Assembly (NCBI RefSeq): GCF_900473965.1
Contig: NZ_UCNJ01000002.1
Coordinates: 186,001-250,000 of the forward strand
Direction of reading: 5' to 3'
DNA length: 64,000 nt
Origin: Synechococcus sp. UW179A
GTDB taxonomy: Bacteria > Cyanobacteriota > Cyanobacteriia > PCC-6307 > Cyanobiaceae
This document shows positions 9,345 through 18,743 of this stretch, in pieces (position 1 is the first letter of the stretch; each line of letters starts with the position of its first letter). The notes under the pieces were generated by a model. It was not told the DNA's origin. It ran no database searches and worked only from the letters and a program-made list of their open reading frames with translations. The position numbers were made by a program, and so were the translations under genes.

Positions 9345-10225
9345 ACCAAGGACTGTGAAGCTGTTTCGCTGTTTTCTTCCTCGATATTGATCGTCCAACT
9401 GAGTTCATTACCGGTATTAGGTGGACCACTGAATGTTCCACTCACCGCTGCTGTGAGCTCCGGTTTCGACGATGTGGCCAACACCACATAGCGCTCATTG
9501 ACTTCGTGACCGGCGCTTGGGTCGAATCCCCTCCATCCTGCTCCGGGAAGGTAGACCTCCGCCCAGGCATGCAGGTCGTACTGTTCCGGTGCCGGTTGCT
9601 GAAGCTGATAACCGCTCACGAAGCGAGCCGGCAGTCCTGCAACGCGACAGCAGGCCACCATCAACATCGCCAGATCGCGGCAGGAGCCGATGCGTTCCCG
9701 CAGGGTGCGGCCTGCCGTCCATGCGGGACCAACATGCCGTTGTGTATACATGACTCGCTCCTGAATCAGCTCCAGCAAATGGTTGAGAAAAGCCAGCATC
9801 TGCTGGTTGCTACCCATCAATGCCTCTTGAGTTAGGTCGATGGCAGAGGGTTCATGCTGTCCATTGGGCAGCCAACCCTCGAGTGCTCCCAGTAGGTCAA
9901 CATTCAGTTGGCCACGTGGAAAGGGCAACGGTGGCTCGAGGTCGTTAAAGCAGAGTTCCAGCGATGGCGCCGGGCGGGTCTCTACACGACTTCGGGCTTC
10001 GAAACACAATTGGTTGGTGCTGCCGGCAAAGTGGAGTCGCTGGACCTCATCGCCACTGGCAGTGAGCACCTCTCGTTGCAAATGTGGCTCGGGCAAAACG
10101 ATGAGTTCATGGTCCAGCAGTGTCTGGAAACCTTGTCCTCGGGGCTTTAGGCAGAGTCGGTGATCGCCGAGGTTGACCGGCGCCTCGTAGCGATAGCTCA
10201 GGCGGTGAATGATGAAAGCGCGCAT
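9332..10225 (-). CDS. Transglutaminase-like protease-fold protein
   Basis: The 297-residue protein has an N-terminal bacterial transglutaminase-like beta domain (about 1-150) followed by a transglutaminase core. The catalytic triad is visible: Cys in RIGSCRDLAMLM, His in DLHAWAEVYLPG and Asp in GFDPSAG. No signal peptide is seen, so it is probably cytoplasmic. It overlaps the alpha-E gene by 28 bases and is the last gene of a three-gene operon with an ATP-grasp enzyme. Comparative genomics has linked this trio to a peptide-ligating or peptide-tagging system, with this enzyme as a predicted amidase/peptidase. The actual substrate is unknown. Confidence 0.88.
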   Translation of the reverse strand: MRAFIIHRLSYRYEAPVNLGDHRLCLKPRGQGFQTLLDHELIVLPEPHLQREVLTASGDEVQRLHFAGSTNQLCFEARSRVETRPAPSLELCFNDLEPPLPFPRGQLNVDLLGALEGWLPNGQHEPSAIDLTQEALMGSNQQMLAFLNHLLELIQERVMYTQRHVGPAWTAGRTLRERIGSCRDLAMLMVACCRVAGLPARFVSGYQLQQPAPEQYDLHAWAEVYLPGAGWRGFDPSAGHEVNERYVVLATSSKPELTAAVSGTFSGPPNTGNELSWTINIEEENSETASQSLVQAA

Positions 10226-11193
10226 GCCGATTCAGATGATGTGCGAGGAAAGTCAGCGCTCATGAAATAGCGCTCCTCGATGAGGCAGTGGAGCCGATTG
10301 AGGTCCTGCTGCAGTTGATCGATCGCTTCGTGAAGACCACCTTCGATGAGGGAGTCGATTCGGACATAGCTCCAGCGGGCAAGCAGTTGACCACGCAAAC
10401 AATCCAGGTCATCCGGTTGCCTCGCGACCGGTTGGGCTTGGATCTGTTGCAACGTGTCGCTGATGCCTTGCAGGCAGAACCGAACCGATCGCGGAAAGAT
10501 TGGATCGAGCAGCAAGAATTGGGCGACGGATATTGGTGTGATTCCCTTCTGCATGCTTTGTCGATACATCTGATAAGCCCCGGCGGTGCGTAGCAGCGTG
10601 ATCCACTGCAGCTCGTCGAGCACCCCTCCGATTTCTTCGGGCATGGGCAACAGCAGGAAGTACTTCACATCGAGGATCCGAGAGGTTTTGTCCGCTCGTT
10701 CCATGAGTCGTCCCAGCTGGCTGAACAACCAGCTCAGATCGCGGCTCAGCGTGGCATCAGTGATGCCATAAAAGATTTGGCAGCCGCGTCGGATGATCCT
10801 CAATTGTTCCTGCGGTGGTTCTTCCCAGATGGTTTCGCCCTTCAGCAGGCTCCAGTGAAGGTCATTGATCTGCTCCCACATCTCCGTGGTAATGACGTCG
10901 CGGATTTGCCGAGCGTTCTCGCGAGCCATGGCGATGCAGCTCACAATGCTGTTGCGGTTGTCTTGATCCAGGAGCAGGAAGTGGATGACATCCTTGGATG
11001 ATCCAGATGGATAAGTCTTGTCGAAGCTGCGGCGGTCGCCGGTGGCATCCACCAAAGGCAGCCACGGTTCGGCGCTGCCTGGAGGGCAGTCGAGAGCCAT
11101 CGATTCGCTGACCTCGAGAAAGCGCGAGATGTTCTCGGCTCGTTCGAGATAGCGATTGATCCAGTAAAGCGAGTCGGCAACCCGGCTCAGCAC
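10198..11193 (-). CDS. Alpha-E domain protein (DUF403)
   Basis: The 331-residue, largely helical protein begins MLSRVADSLYWINRYLERAEN, the hallmark of the alpha-E family. No catalytic motif is known for the family. It overlaps the ATP-grasp gene upstream by 7 bases and the transglutaminase gene downstream by 28 bases, so the three are translationally coupled. Its constant pairing with circularly permuted ATP-grasp proteins suggests it acts as a partner or scaffold of that ligase. Confidence 0.88.
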   Translation of the reverse strand: MLSRVADSLYWINRYLERAENISRFLEVSESMALDCPPGSAEPWLPLVDATGDRRSFDKTYPSGSSKDVIHFLLLDQDNRNSIVSCIAMARENARQIRDVITTEMWEQINDLHWSLLKGETIWEEPPQEQLRIIRRGCQIFYGITDATLSRDLSWLFSQLGRLMERADKTSRILDVKYFLLLPMPEEIGGVLDELQWITLLRTAGAYQMYRQSMQKGITPISVAQFLLLDPIFPRSVRFCLQGISDTLQQIQAQPVARQPDDLDCLRGQLLARWSYVRIDSLIEGGLHEAIDQLQQDLNRLHCLIEERYFMSADFPRTSSESACALSSFTA

Positions 11194-12662
11194 AGCACGG
11201 CCTCCTTTTTCTGCTCGGTTGTGACCAGCTGCTCATCCAGAATCCAGGTGTCCTTGCAGCCGCCACCTTGGGAGGAATTCACCACCAGAGAACCTCGCTT
11301 TAGAGCAACACGGGTGAGTCCACCTGGACTAACCCAATTGCTTTTCCCACGCAGCACGTAAGGGCGAAGATCCACATGACATGGGTAAAGTTCACCTTCG
11401 CTGAGCGATGGCACGGTGGAGAGTTGAAGCGTTGGCTGGGCGATGAAGTTGCGTGGATTCTCCCTGATCTTCGAATCGAAGTCGGCCAATTCTGAGCGGC
11501 TTGCCTGCGGCCCGATCAGCATCCCGTAGCCCCCTGCTTCAGCAACAGATTTCACCACTAGTTGTTCAAGGTTGTCGAGGACGAACTGGCGATCCTCTGG
11601 GCGCGCGCACAGATAGGTGTGGACGTTCTCGATGATTGGCTCCTCACCGAGGTAGTAGCGAATCATTGCCGGCACATGGGCATAGATGAGCTTGTCATCG
11701 GCAACCCCTGTTCCAGGTGCATTGGCGATGGAGACCCTGCCCTGACGCAGCACATCCATGAGGCCGGAGACTCCCAGCATGGAGTCCCTACGAAAAACGC
11801 TTGGATCGAGGAAGTCGTCGTCGATGCGGCGATAGATCACATCGACCCGTGTGCGACCGTTTGTGCTGCGCATCCAAACACTGTTGTCCTCGCAGATCAG
11901 ATCCCGTCCTTCCACCAATGGGATTCCCATCTGCTGGGCCAGGTAGCTGTGCTCGAAGTAAGCACTGTTCAAAACCCCAGGAGTGAGGATCACAACCTGT
12001 GGTGAATCGCTCCAGGGAGCCAGGTCCTGAAGGGTTCGAAACAGGTGGGACGGGTAATCCTCAATGGGCTTGACGGTGCGCCCCTCGAACAGGCTGGGGA
12101 AAAGGCGTTTCATGACCCGTCTGTTTTCTAGGAAATAGGCAACGCCTGACGGACAGCGCAAGTTGTCTTCCAGTACACGCCAGTGGCCGTTGCCATCGCG
12201 AATCAGGTCTAGGCCTGAGATGTGGCACCAACGATTGAACGGAAGTTCAATCCCTTGCATCTGTGGGAGCCAGCCTGATGAACTCTCCACGTCCTCGCGG
12301 TCGATGACGCCGTCACGAATGATCAGCTGTGACCCATAGACGTCGGCGAGGAAGCAGTCGATTGCCTCCAGTCTCTGGAGCAGTCCCTGCTCCAGGGCTT
12401 TCCACTCGCTAAGGGCAATCAGCCGAGGCAGGGGATCGAATGGAAGAATCCGTTCGCTTCCCTCCTGGCCAGAGTCATTGAGGCGAAATGTGGCCCCAAG
12501 CCGGCGCAGCAAGTTGCTTGCAGAGGCATGGTTGCGTTTCAGTTCCGGCAGTCCGATCTGTCCCAATGAACTCAGCAGGGGGGCCAGATTCTTGCGGGGA
12601 CTTGCTGTACCACTGCAGAAATATTCGTCGTAGCCGACCGATGGTCTGTAGTCGGTGAACAT
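11187..12662 (-). CDS. Circularly permuted ATP-grasp protein
   Basis: The 491-residue protein belongs to the circularly permuted ATP-grasp family (DUF404/DUF407). Recognisable blocks are YDEYFCSG near the N-terminus, ADVYGSQLIIRDGVI near residues 110-125, DLIRDGNGHWRVLEDNLRCPSGVAY near 170-195, and VVKSVAEAGGYGMLIGP near 370-385. Enzymes of this fold join a carboxylate to an amine using ATP. It heads the operon with the alpha-E and transglutaminase genes. A GT-N10-AC site (12713-12726) lies about 50 bases upstream. Confidence 0.88.
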   Translation of the reverse strand: MFTDYRPSVGYDEYFCSGTASPRKNLAPLLSSLGQIGLPELKRNHASASNLLRRLGATFRLNDSGQEGSERILPFDPLPRLIALSEWKALEQGLLQRLEAIDCFLADVYGSQLIIRDGVIDREDVESSSGWLPQMQGIELPFNRWCHISGLDLIRDGNGHWRVLEDNLRCPSGVAYFLENRRVMKRLFPSLFEGRTVKPIEDYPSHLFRTLQDLAPWSDSPQVVILTPGVLNSAYFEHSYLAQQMGIPLVEGRDLICEDNSVWMRSTNGRTRVDVIYRRIDDDFLDPSVFRRDSMLGVSGLMDVLRQGRVSIANAPGTGVADDKLIYAHVPAMIRYYLGEEPIIENVHTYLCARPEDRQFVLDNLEQLVVKSVAEAGGYGMLIGPQASRSELADFDSKIRENPRNFIAQPTLQLSTVPSLSEGELYPCHVDLRPYVLRGKSNWVSPGGLTRVALKRGSLVVNSSQGGGCKDTWILDEQLVTTEQKKEAVLC

Positions 12663-12712
12663 TCCTTAAAGGCAGGTTTACTTCATCCAAGAGCTCGCTT
12701 TAGCCACTTCTT

Positions 12713-12726
12713 GTGACTGTTGCTAC
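12713..12726 (-). promoter_or_regulatory. Possible NtcA-like site before ATP-grasp operon
   Basis: Read leftward the sequence is GTAGCAACAGTCAC, one mismatch from GTA-N8-TAC and matching GT-N10-AC. A weak TTGGAT hexamer stands 22 bases further on in the position of a -10 box. Confidence 0.3.
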
Positions 12727-13658
12727 GGATTCTTGTTGAGGGTGATCTGATCTCCAAAGATCGCAAAATTTGTGTAGTGCTCGGTACTCAATTCGCTGAT
12801 TTGGACTTGATCAGTAGATCACCGAGAGCTGACAAAGAGTTTTCAGCTGTTGGAACAAAAAGACAGCTGATGATCCTGAAAGAGGATGCTGAATAGTTGC
12901 CTTCTGTTTGTGCTTGCAGCAGGAGAACTTCCTGGGGCTTGAAAGGGATCAGTTGCAAGCCTTGTTCGGTCTCCCGTTGAGCCACCTCAGCTGTGTTCCA
13001 AGCAGAAACAGAGCCTGAAGCACTCAGCTATTACTCTTTGATTGAATGAAAAGAGTCGATTGCGAGTCGATTGGCTCAGTGGCTGTAAGCCACTCCCCGG
13101 TATTTCAGCTGGACCACCATCGGACGAGCTTCTGCTTGACGTGTCTGATAAGTCTGCCGCCGATAGGTGAGTTGAAGGGCTGGTTTTTTTACACAATCTT
13201 TATGTTGAGCGTAGGTGTGGCCGCGATAGAGAAGCGTGCTCATGATCAGTTCCCCGAAGCAAGCTCAGGTCCCCGTTCCATGGCCTGAGTCGTCCTGCGC
13301 CTTTCCATTAGGAGAGGTGAACGTTGTGTAGCAACGGCTACTGATTCAGCTTATGGCTGTCGACTTTCTGAGGGTGTTCGGCGTGTTACCAGTTCAGAAA
13401 AGTTTTGGATTTTGTTGTCGATGAAATCGAGTGCCGGCTGCTGATTTGATTTTCTAGAGCTTCGTCGACCGTCCCCTGCACGTTGTGCTCAAGCTGTTCA
13501 GGTTTCAGTGATGGCAGCTGGTGATCGTCAGATGTTCATTGGCGATTGGTCAAATGCTGGTCATGTGTGGATGACCAAGCTCCAACCACTTGGCCGCTTG
13601 GTGAGCAGGCCTCTGGGCTCTTTGCTTATCTGGTCATGAGCAGAGAACGACATCATCA
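12727..13658. other. Long intergenic region
   Basis: Roughly 930 bases without a confident gene. A 65-codon leftward frame (12788-12985) and a 42-codon rightward frame (13511-13639) are open, but neither resembles a known family. A perfect GTA-N8-TAC box lies at 13328-13341, so part of the region is probably the control region of the symporter operon to the right. Confidence 0.5.
13328..13341 (+). promoter_or_regulatory. Perfect NtcA box (GTA-N8-TAC)
   Basis: The sequence GTAGCAACGGCTAC matches the full NtcA consensus. It lies about 320 bases upstream of the first small ORF of the symporter operon. No clear TAN3T hexamer is seen 22 bases away on either strand, so the start point is unknown. 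Confidence 0.55.
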
Positions 13659-13778
13659 ATGAATGAGTTGCTTTGGGCGAGGCTGATCTTTGCGCTGGGT
13701 GCAGTGGTCACGGCCGCCACTGTTGTGATGATCCTTCAAGGACATCTTCACTGGCGCAATAAAGGGAAGCGCGCATGA
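13659..13778 (+). CDS. Small membrane protein before symporter (39 aa)
   Basis: The 39-codon ORF starts MNELLWARLIFALG, continues through a hydrophobic segment, and ends in a basic tail (HWRNKGKRA). This is the shape of a single-pass membrane protein. Its stop overlaps the symporter start in the sequence ATGA, a strong sign of coupled translation. A similar small membrane ORF overlaps the other end of the symporter gene. Some SSS transporters have such small partner proteins, so it may be an accessory subunit. No family is recognised. Confidence 0.6.
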   Translation: MNELLWARLIFALGAVVTAATVVMILQGHLHWRNKGKRA

Positions 13779-15205
13779 CTCTCAATTCCACTCCATTCCT
13801 CGCACCAGGCTTTGCATGGGGTTTGGTTGTGATCTTCTCGGTGCTTTGGATCGCGCTTGGCATCGCTTGGGGTCGTCGCGGTAAAGGTGATGCTGACGAG
13901 TACATGTTGGCTGGCCGCAACATCGGCTTGGCCTTGAGCACGGCCACCCTGATGGCGTCCTGGGTGACCGGTAACACAACACTGTTGGCGCCGGAATTCG
14001 GCTATCGCACTGGTCTCTGGGGCATGTTCAGCTACGCCCTTGCTGGCCTCGGACTGATCCTATTTGCACCTCTGGCGCTGCGAATTAAGCAGCTGATGCC
14101 TAATGGACGGACTAGCGGTGATTTCATCCGTTTGCGATATGGCCGGATGGCGTGGTGGGTGTTCATGTTGATCACCGCGATTTACACCTTTGGTTTCCTG
14201 ATGACTCAGGCGATGGGAGCTGGTCTGCTACTCCAGGCCCTCTCGGGGTTTGATTACCACATTGGAATGTTCGTGGTGATTGGGGTGGCCACGATGTACA
14301 CACTCTTCGGAGGAATGCGCGCAGTGATTGGCACCGATTTCATTCAATCGTTGCTGATCATGGTGCTGCTTGCTGTCGTTGCCGTACTCGCTTTTCGACT
14401 TTTTCCCATGCCTGAGGTGCACAGCCAATTGATGGAGTATCACCCGGATCGCCTCAATTTGCTCCTGCCCGCGGGTTTGTTGATTGCCTGGAATTCTGCG
14501 TTGTTTTCGATGGGTGAGGTGTTTCACAACAACATTTGGTGGTCCCGAGTCTTCGCGAGTCGTCGCAGTGTGGTGATGAACTCTTTTCTGTTGGGTGGGT
14601 TGGCTTGGATGAGTGTTCCGTTGGTGACCGGCTCCATTGGCTTGGTGGCTTTGGCTCGTGAGCTACCGCTGGAACAGGTCAACATGGTTTTTCCTGTAAT
14701 GGCGGCTGATTTGCTAGGGGCTGGTGGAGCTGCTCTGGTGTTTGTGGTGGTCTTTGCTTCGCTGACCTCCACCCTCGACTCACTGCTGGCTTCCACGGCG
14801 GATCTACTGGCCGAGGATGTCTATTTTCGGCTGTTGAGACCTCAGGCCACCGATGTTCAGTTGAAGCATGCGGCCAAGTTGATGGTCGTTGGCTTAGCGC
14901 TGGTCACGCTTCTGTTGTCATGGCCACGGCTTGATTCGCTGGCATCGGTTCTTTTTTTCACTGGGTCATTGGTGGCGTCGACGGTGTGGCCTGTGGCCTG
15001 TGGTTTGTATTGGCGTTCTGCGAATGCGAATGCGGCCATTGCAGCCATGCTCTCGGGCAGCATCGTCGGATTGCTTGCTTACAACCTGATCGCTCCTTAC
15101 TGCGCGGCAGTGTTTTCGGCAGCGCTTTCAGCTTTGGTCATGGTGATCGGCAGTCGCTACTGCTCGGAACGGTTTGATTTCGCACTGCTCGAGGAGGAAG
15201 CATGA
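13775..15205 (+). CDS. Sodium:solute symporter (SSS family)
   Basis: The 476-residue protein has about 12-13 membrane segments and SSS-family features such as DEYMLAGRNIG near residues 48-58, the ASWVTGNTTLLAPEFGYRTG region, and LYTLFGGMRAVIGTDFIQ-like sequence near 175-192. These proteins move small solutes inward with sodium. The family includes urea (DUR3-like), proline and pantothenate carriers; the substrate here cannot be told from sequence. Neighbours that handle carbamoyl or amide nitrogen suggest a nitrogen-containing solute. It overlaps small membrane ORFs at both ends. Confidence 0.88.
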   Translation: MTLNSTPFLAPGFAWGLVVIFSVLWIALGIAWGRRGKGDADEYMLAGRNIGLALSTATLMASWVTGNTTLLAPEFGYRTGLWGMFSYALAGLGLILFAPLALRIKQLMPNGRTSGDFIRLRYGRMAWWVFMLITAIYTFGFLMTQAMGAGLLLQALSGFDYHIGMFVVIGVATMYTLFGGMRAVIGTDFIQSLLIMVLLAVVAVLAFRLFPMPEVHSQLMEYHPDRLNLLLPAGLLIAWNSALFSMGEVFHNNIWWSRVFASRRSVVMNSFLLGGLAWMSVPLVTGSIGLVALARELPLEQVNMVFPVMAADLLGAGGAALVFVVVFASLTSTLDSLLASTADLLAEDVYFRLLRPQATDVQLKHAAKLMVVGLALVTLLLSWPRLDSLASVLFFTGSLVASTVWPVACGLYWRSANANAAIAAMLSGSIVGLLAYNLIAPYCAAVFSAALSALVMVIGSRYCSERFDFALLEEEA

Positions 15206-15351
15206 CCATGGTTTCCAACCTCTTGGCTGTGTTGATCGATGCCACTTGGTTCAGCATTGTTTTGCTTGGTAGCCAGGTTGCTTTGGTCCTGTCCGTGATC
15301 GTGCTCTTGTTGATCTGGTTGGTGGAGTGGAGAGGTGGCCGGCTCTGGTAA
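15202..15351 (+). CDS. Small membrane protein after symporter (49 aa)
   Basis: This 49-codon ORF starts within the stop of the symporter gene (ATGA overlap). It encodes a mostly hydrophobic peptide, MTMVSNLLAVLIDATWF followed by a second apolar stretch and a charged end (VEWRGGRLW). One or two membrane helices are likely. Coupling to the symporter suggests a subunit or modulator. No family is recognised. Confidence 0.6.
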   Translation: MTMVSNLLAVLIDATWFSIVLLGSQVALVLSVIVLLLIWLVEWRGGRLW

Positions 15352-15528
15352 GTGTTTACAACGAACAAAAACCGATGTTTTTGTATTGAGTCGAACTTTT
15401 TATCGGGTTTTCTGGTTAAGAAGTTCGTTTAGGTGTGGACGGAGAAATGTTGGATTGGTTACCGATAGAGGATTGGCAGCCTTACGACGCGCGCTGATTG
15501 GCAAACAGCGTGTGAATGCTTTTCTGCA

Positions 15529-16644
15529 ATGACGCATAACCCTCTTGCACTCTTGGATGAGCTGAAGGATCCGATTCGGTTCAAGCCGTTGGGTCCGGAT
15601 GTTTTCGGCAGAACCCACCCTCAGGAACTCCTTGCTGCCATCGCCGAAGATGGTGAACCACTGCTGGACCTGGTGAATCAGCATGTTGTCTCGATTCAAG
15701 CTTTTCGCTCGAAAACGCTGCTTCAGCTTTTTCGACTTGCTGCCAAGTACGAGAGCAATCCAGATCGTTATTGCCGGCACAACACCCCGCTGACGGGAAA
15801 GATCTTGATCAATGCTTTCTACGAGCCAAGCACGCGGACACGTTTGTCCTTCGATAGCGCATGGCATCGTCTTGGTGGTGATTCGATCAACATCACCGAC
15901 CGCAGCACCACAGGCATCGCCAAGGGTGAATCCTTGGAGGATGTTGCGCATATGTTCAACAATTACGGCGATTGTGTCGTGCTGAGAGATGGCAACCCGC
16001 ATGCGGTCTATGCGATGAGCTCAACCCTGCGTATTCCAATCATCAACGCAGGCAATGGCATTGATGAGCATCCAACGCAGGCCATGGCTGACCTGTACAC
16101 CATTTTTAAATGGCGTCCTTCTCTTGCCAAGCCTTCAGTGCCTGCCTCGGATCGCATTCGTATTGGCATTATTGGTTTGCCATCAAGGATGCGCACTGTG
16201 CGCTCACTTCTGCGGATCCTGGCCAAATTTCCTGAAGCAGTTGAGGAGGTGGTGGTCATCCATGCTGCTGATCTCGATTCAAGTACTTCTGTCTTCGACC
16301 CTGATCAACTTGAAGAGTTGGTGACGGCAGGACTCAATGTTCGCGTCAGCACTGACTTACATAGGGAGATTCCAGAGCTTGATGTGATTTATATCAATGC
16401 AATTTCATGGGTGGGTGACACCTATGAGGTGCACGGAAAGGGTTTCCGTCTTACTCGAGACATGCCCTACAAGCCTGAAGCGATTGTGCTCCACCCCCTC
16501 GCTCGTGGTCCTGAATTGTGTACGAGCCTCGATGACACCGCTCACAACTGGTATTTCAGCCAGGCTCGTGGAGCAGTGTTCCTGCGAATGGCCCTACTGA
16601 CCTGCATGGTCAATCGGGCTGAACGGGTTATGGACGTCGTCTGA
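15529..16644 (+). CDS. Aspartate carbamoyltransferase-like enzyme, altered acceptor site
   Basis: The carbamoyl-phosphate half is intact: STRTR at residues 101-105, a KGESLED loop at 132-138 matching the PyrB 80s loop, HPTQ at 181-184, and HPLARGPE at 322-329. The region where PyrB has its aspartate-binding TRVQKER motif instead reads INAISWVGDTYEVHG (about 289-303), so the amino acceptor is probably not aspartate. At 371 residues it is longer than typical PyrB (about 306), mainly at the N-terminus. It is followed after nine bases by an AsnB-type gene. The reaction is inferred to be carbamoylation, or the reverse, of an unidentified amine. Confidence 0.8.
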   Translation: MTHNPLALLDELKDPIRFKPLGPDVFGRTHPQELLAAIAEDGEPLLDLVNQHVVSIQAFRSKTLLQLFRLAAKYESNPDRYCRHNTPLTGKILINAFYEPSTRTRLSFDSAWHRLGGDSINITDRSTTGIAKGESLEDVAHMFNNYGDCVVLRDGNPHAVYAMSSTLRIPIINAGNGIDEHPTQAMADLYTIFKWRPSLAKPSVPASDRIRIGIIGLPSRMRTVRSLLRILAKFPEAVEEVVVIHAADLDSSTSVFDPDQLEELVTAGLNVRVSTDLHREIPELDVIYINAISWVGDTYEVHGKGFRLTRDMPYKPEAIVLHPLARGPELCTSLDDTAHNWYFSQARGAVFLRMALLTCMVNRAERVMDVV

Positions 16645-16653
16645 ATCAATCTT

Positions 16654-18678
16654 ATGTGCGGAATCGGTGGCGTTTTCAATGCCAGAAGGCATCAGTCAGT
16701 TGATCGACAACTGCTCGTCAACATGGCAGCTATTCAGGCCCATCGTGGTCCTGATGGATATGGAGTCGAGTGCCTTGATGAGATGGGGGTTGGTTTTTGC
16801 CATGCTCGCCTCTCGATCATTGATCTGAATGAATCGCGGGCCCGCCAGCCATTCCTCACGTCTGATGGCCAGGTGCTGATGGCTCACAACGGCGAGTTCT
16901 ATGACTTTCAGCGCATCCGTGCTGATCTCACTGCTCAGGGAGTTCACTTCAGCACTAAGAGCGATTCGGAGATTTTGCTGCGGATGTATCAGATGCAGGG
17001 TCTTGAACGCACCCTGCCATTGCTGAGAGGCGAATTTGCCTTTGCTTTGTTTGATCGTGAACAGGATTGTCTTTATCTCGTAAGGGATCGTTTTGGTGTT
17101 AAACCTCAGTACTGGACGTTGACATCAGAGGGATTTGTCTTTGGTTCCGAGCTCAAGGTGCTCTTTGCCCATCCTGCTGTTGAGCGCCGCTTTACTTCTG
17201 AGGGCTTGTTTCATCAATTGATGCAGACCATGGTCCCCGGGACCACCGCATTCGCCGGTGTGCATCAGGTCAAACCCGGCTACGTCCTTAAGGTCCAGCG
17301 CTCCGGAGAACATTTAGATGTCTCGGAATGGCCCTATTGGGATGTCAATTTCCCTCGTAAGGATGAGCGGGATCGCAGTCTCACAGAGAGCGATCACATC
17401 GCAGCTGTTCGCGCGGCGTTACTTGAGGCGGTGGAGATGCGAATGGTCGCTGATGTTCCAGTCGGTTGTTATCTCTCCGGTGGGATTGATAGTTGCTCGA
17501 TTCTTGGTCTCGCATCGGCTGTAAGCCAGTCTCCTGTTAAGGCTTTTACCATTGGGTTTGATGATGCTCGTTACGACGAATCACCCATTGCCAAAGAGAT
17601 GGCAGAAGCCACAGGAGCTGAACAGGATCTTCTGAGATTGTCAGGTCGAGAGCTTTACGGTCATATGGAAAAGACGTTGTGGCATACCGAGCGAACCATC
17701 TACAACACCTTGGCTGTTGCGAAATATTTGATGAGTCGTCATGTCAACAATGTTGACTACAAAGTTGTGATGACTGGGGAAGGCTCGGACGAGCTTTTTG
17801 GTGGATATCCCGCTTTCCGTCGCGACATGTTCCTCCATGGTCTTGATGATCTCCCGGAGGAGGAGCGTGGGCTTTGGGAGTCTCTGCTTCAGCAGTCCAA
17901 TGCTCTTGTTCAGGGGGCGATGTTGTCGGCGGATCAGGTGGATGATCCAGATCTAGAGGCTGTTGTTGGGTTTACACCCAGTTGTCTTCAGCCATGGCTT
18001 GCTTGTGCTCCACTGGTTCCGGACCTGTTAGCCCCCGAGCATCGCGCGGCACTTACTGGTTACAGCCCTGGCAAGGCAATTGCAGCACAGTTGGATTCAA
18101 ACCAGCTGGAAGGACGCCATGCACTTGATAAGGCTCAATACGTTTGGATTAAAACGATGCTTGAGGGTCAGATCCTGACCTGGGGTGGTGATCGGGTTGA
18201 TATGGCGAATTCGATGGAGGCACGGCCTGCATTCCTTGATCATCACCTAGCCGCCACTGCAGTTCAAGTTCCGCCGGAGTTGAGGATTAAGGGAAAAACC
18301 GAGAAATATGTGTTGCGGGAAGCGATGTCTGGTTTGCTCCCTGAAGTTTTATACACCCGTGAGAAGTTTGCTTTTATGGCACCTCCCGCCCATGTCGACT
18401 CTGAGAAATGGAAGGAGATGAAGTCTCTGGCAGAGGACTATCTCAGTCCTAAGGCGATTGATGCTGCCGGTTTGCTGAGTCAGGAGGGTGTTCAGGCGTT
18501 GTTTGATCGGCATGAGGACCCTGCTACCAGTGATGCGGAGCGGGTGCAGATGGATGCAGTGATCAATCATCTGCTTGGTGTGCAGATGCTGCATCGCTTG
18601 TTTGTCGCAACTGATATTCCAGAACTGGCTCGTCAGGAAGCCGACCGACTGGGTTGGAGTGTCCTGATGCCGGTCTAA
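16654..18678 (+). CDS. AsnB-type glutamine amidotransferase
   Basis: The 674-residue protein begins MCGIGGV, with Cys2 as the glutaminase nucleophile after Met removal, and has RGPDGYG and NGEFYDF in the class-II glutaminase domain. The second domain has the ATP-binding SGGIDS loop near residue 270 and the GEGSDELFGGY motif. It therefore moves ammonia from glutamine to a carboxylate activated as an acyl-AMP. It may be plain asparagine synthase, but its place between a carbamoyltransferase-like and a carbamoylase-like gene suggests a special amide product. Confidence 0.85.
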   Translation: MCGIGGVFNARRHQSVDRQLLVNMAAIQAHRGPDGYGVECLDEMGVGFCHARLSIIDLNESRARQPFLTSDGQVLMAHNGEFYDFQRIRADLTAQGVHFSTKSDSEILLRMYQMQGLERTLPLLRGEFAFALFDREQDCLYLVRDRFGVKPQYWTLTSEGFVFGSELKVLFAHPAVERRFTSEGLFHQLMQTMVPGTTAFAGVHQVKPGYVLKVQRSGEHLDVSEWPYWDVNFPRKDERDRSLTESDHIAAVRAALLEAVEMRMVADVPVGCYLSGGIDSCSILGLASAVSQSPVKAFTIGFDDARYDESPIAKEMAEATGAEQDLLRLSGRELYGHMEKTLWHTERTIYNTLAVAKYLMSRHVNNVDYKVVMTGEGSDELFGGYPAFRRDMFLHGLDDLPEEERGLWESLLQQSNALVQGAMLSADQVDDPDLEAVVGFTPSCLQPWLACAPLVPDLLAPEHRAALTGYSPGKAIAAQLDSNQLEGRHALDKAQYVWIKTMLEGQILTWGGDRVDMANSMEARPAFLDHHLAATAVQVPPELRIKGKTEKYVLREAMSGLLPEVLYTREKFAFMAPPAHVDSEKWKEMKSLAEDYLSPKAIDAAGLLSQEGVQALFDRHEDPATSDAERVQMDAVINHLLGVQMLHRLFVATDIPELARQEADRLGWSVLMPV

Positions 18679-18743
18679 ATTCTTTGATCAGCATTAAACC
18701 GTCGCAATGACGACAGGTTTTTACGTTCAACCAGGGCATACTC

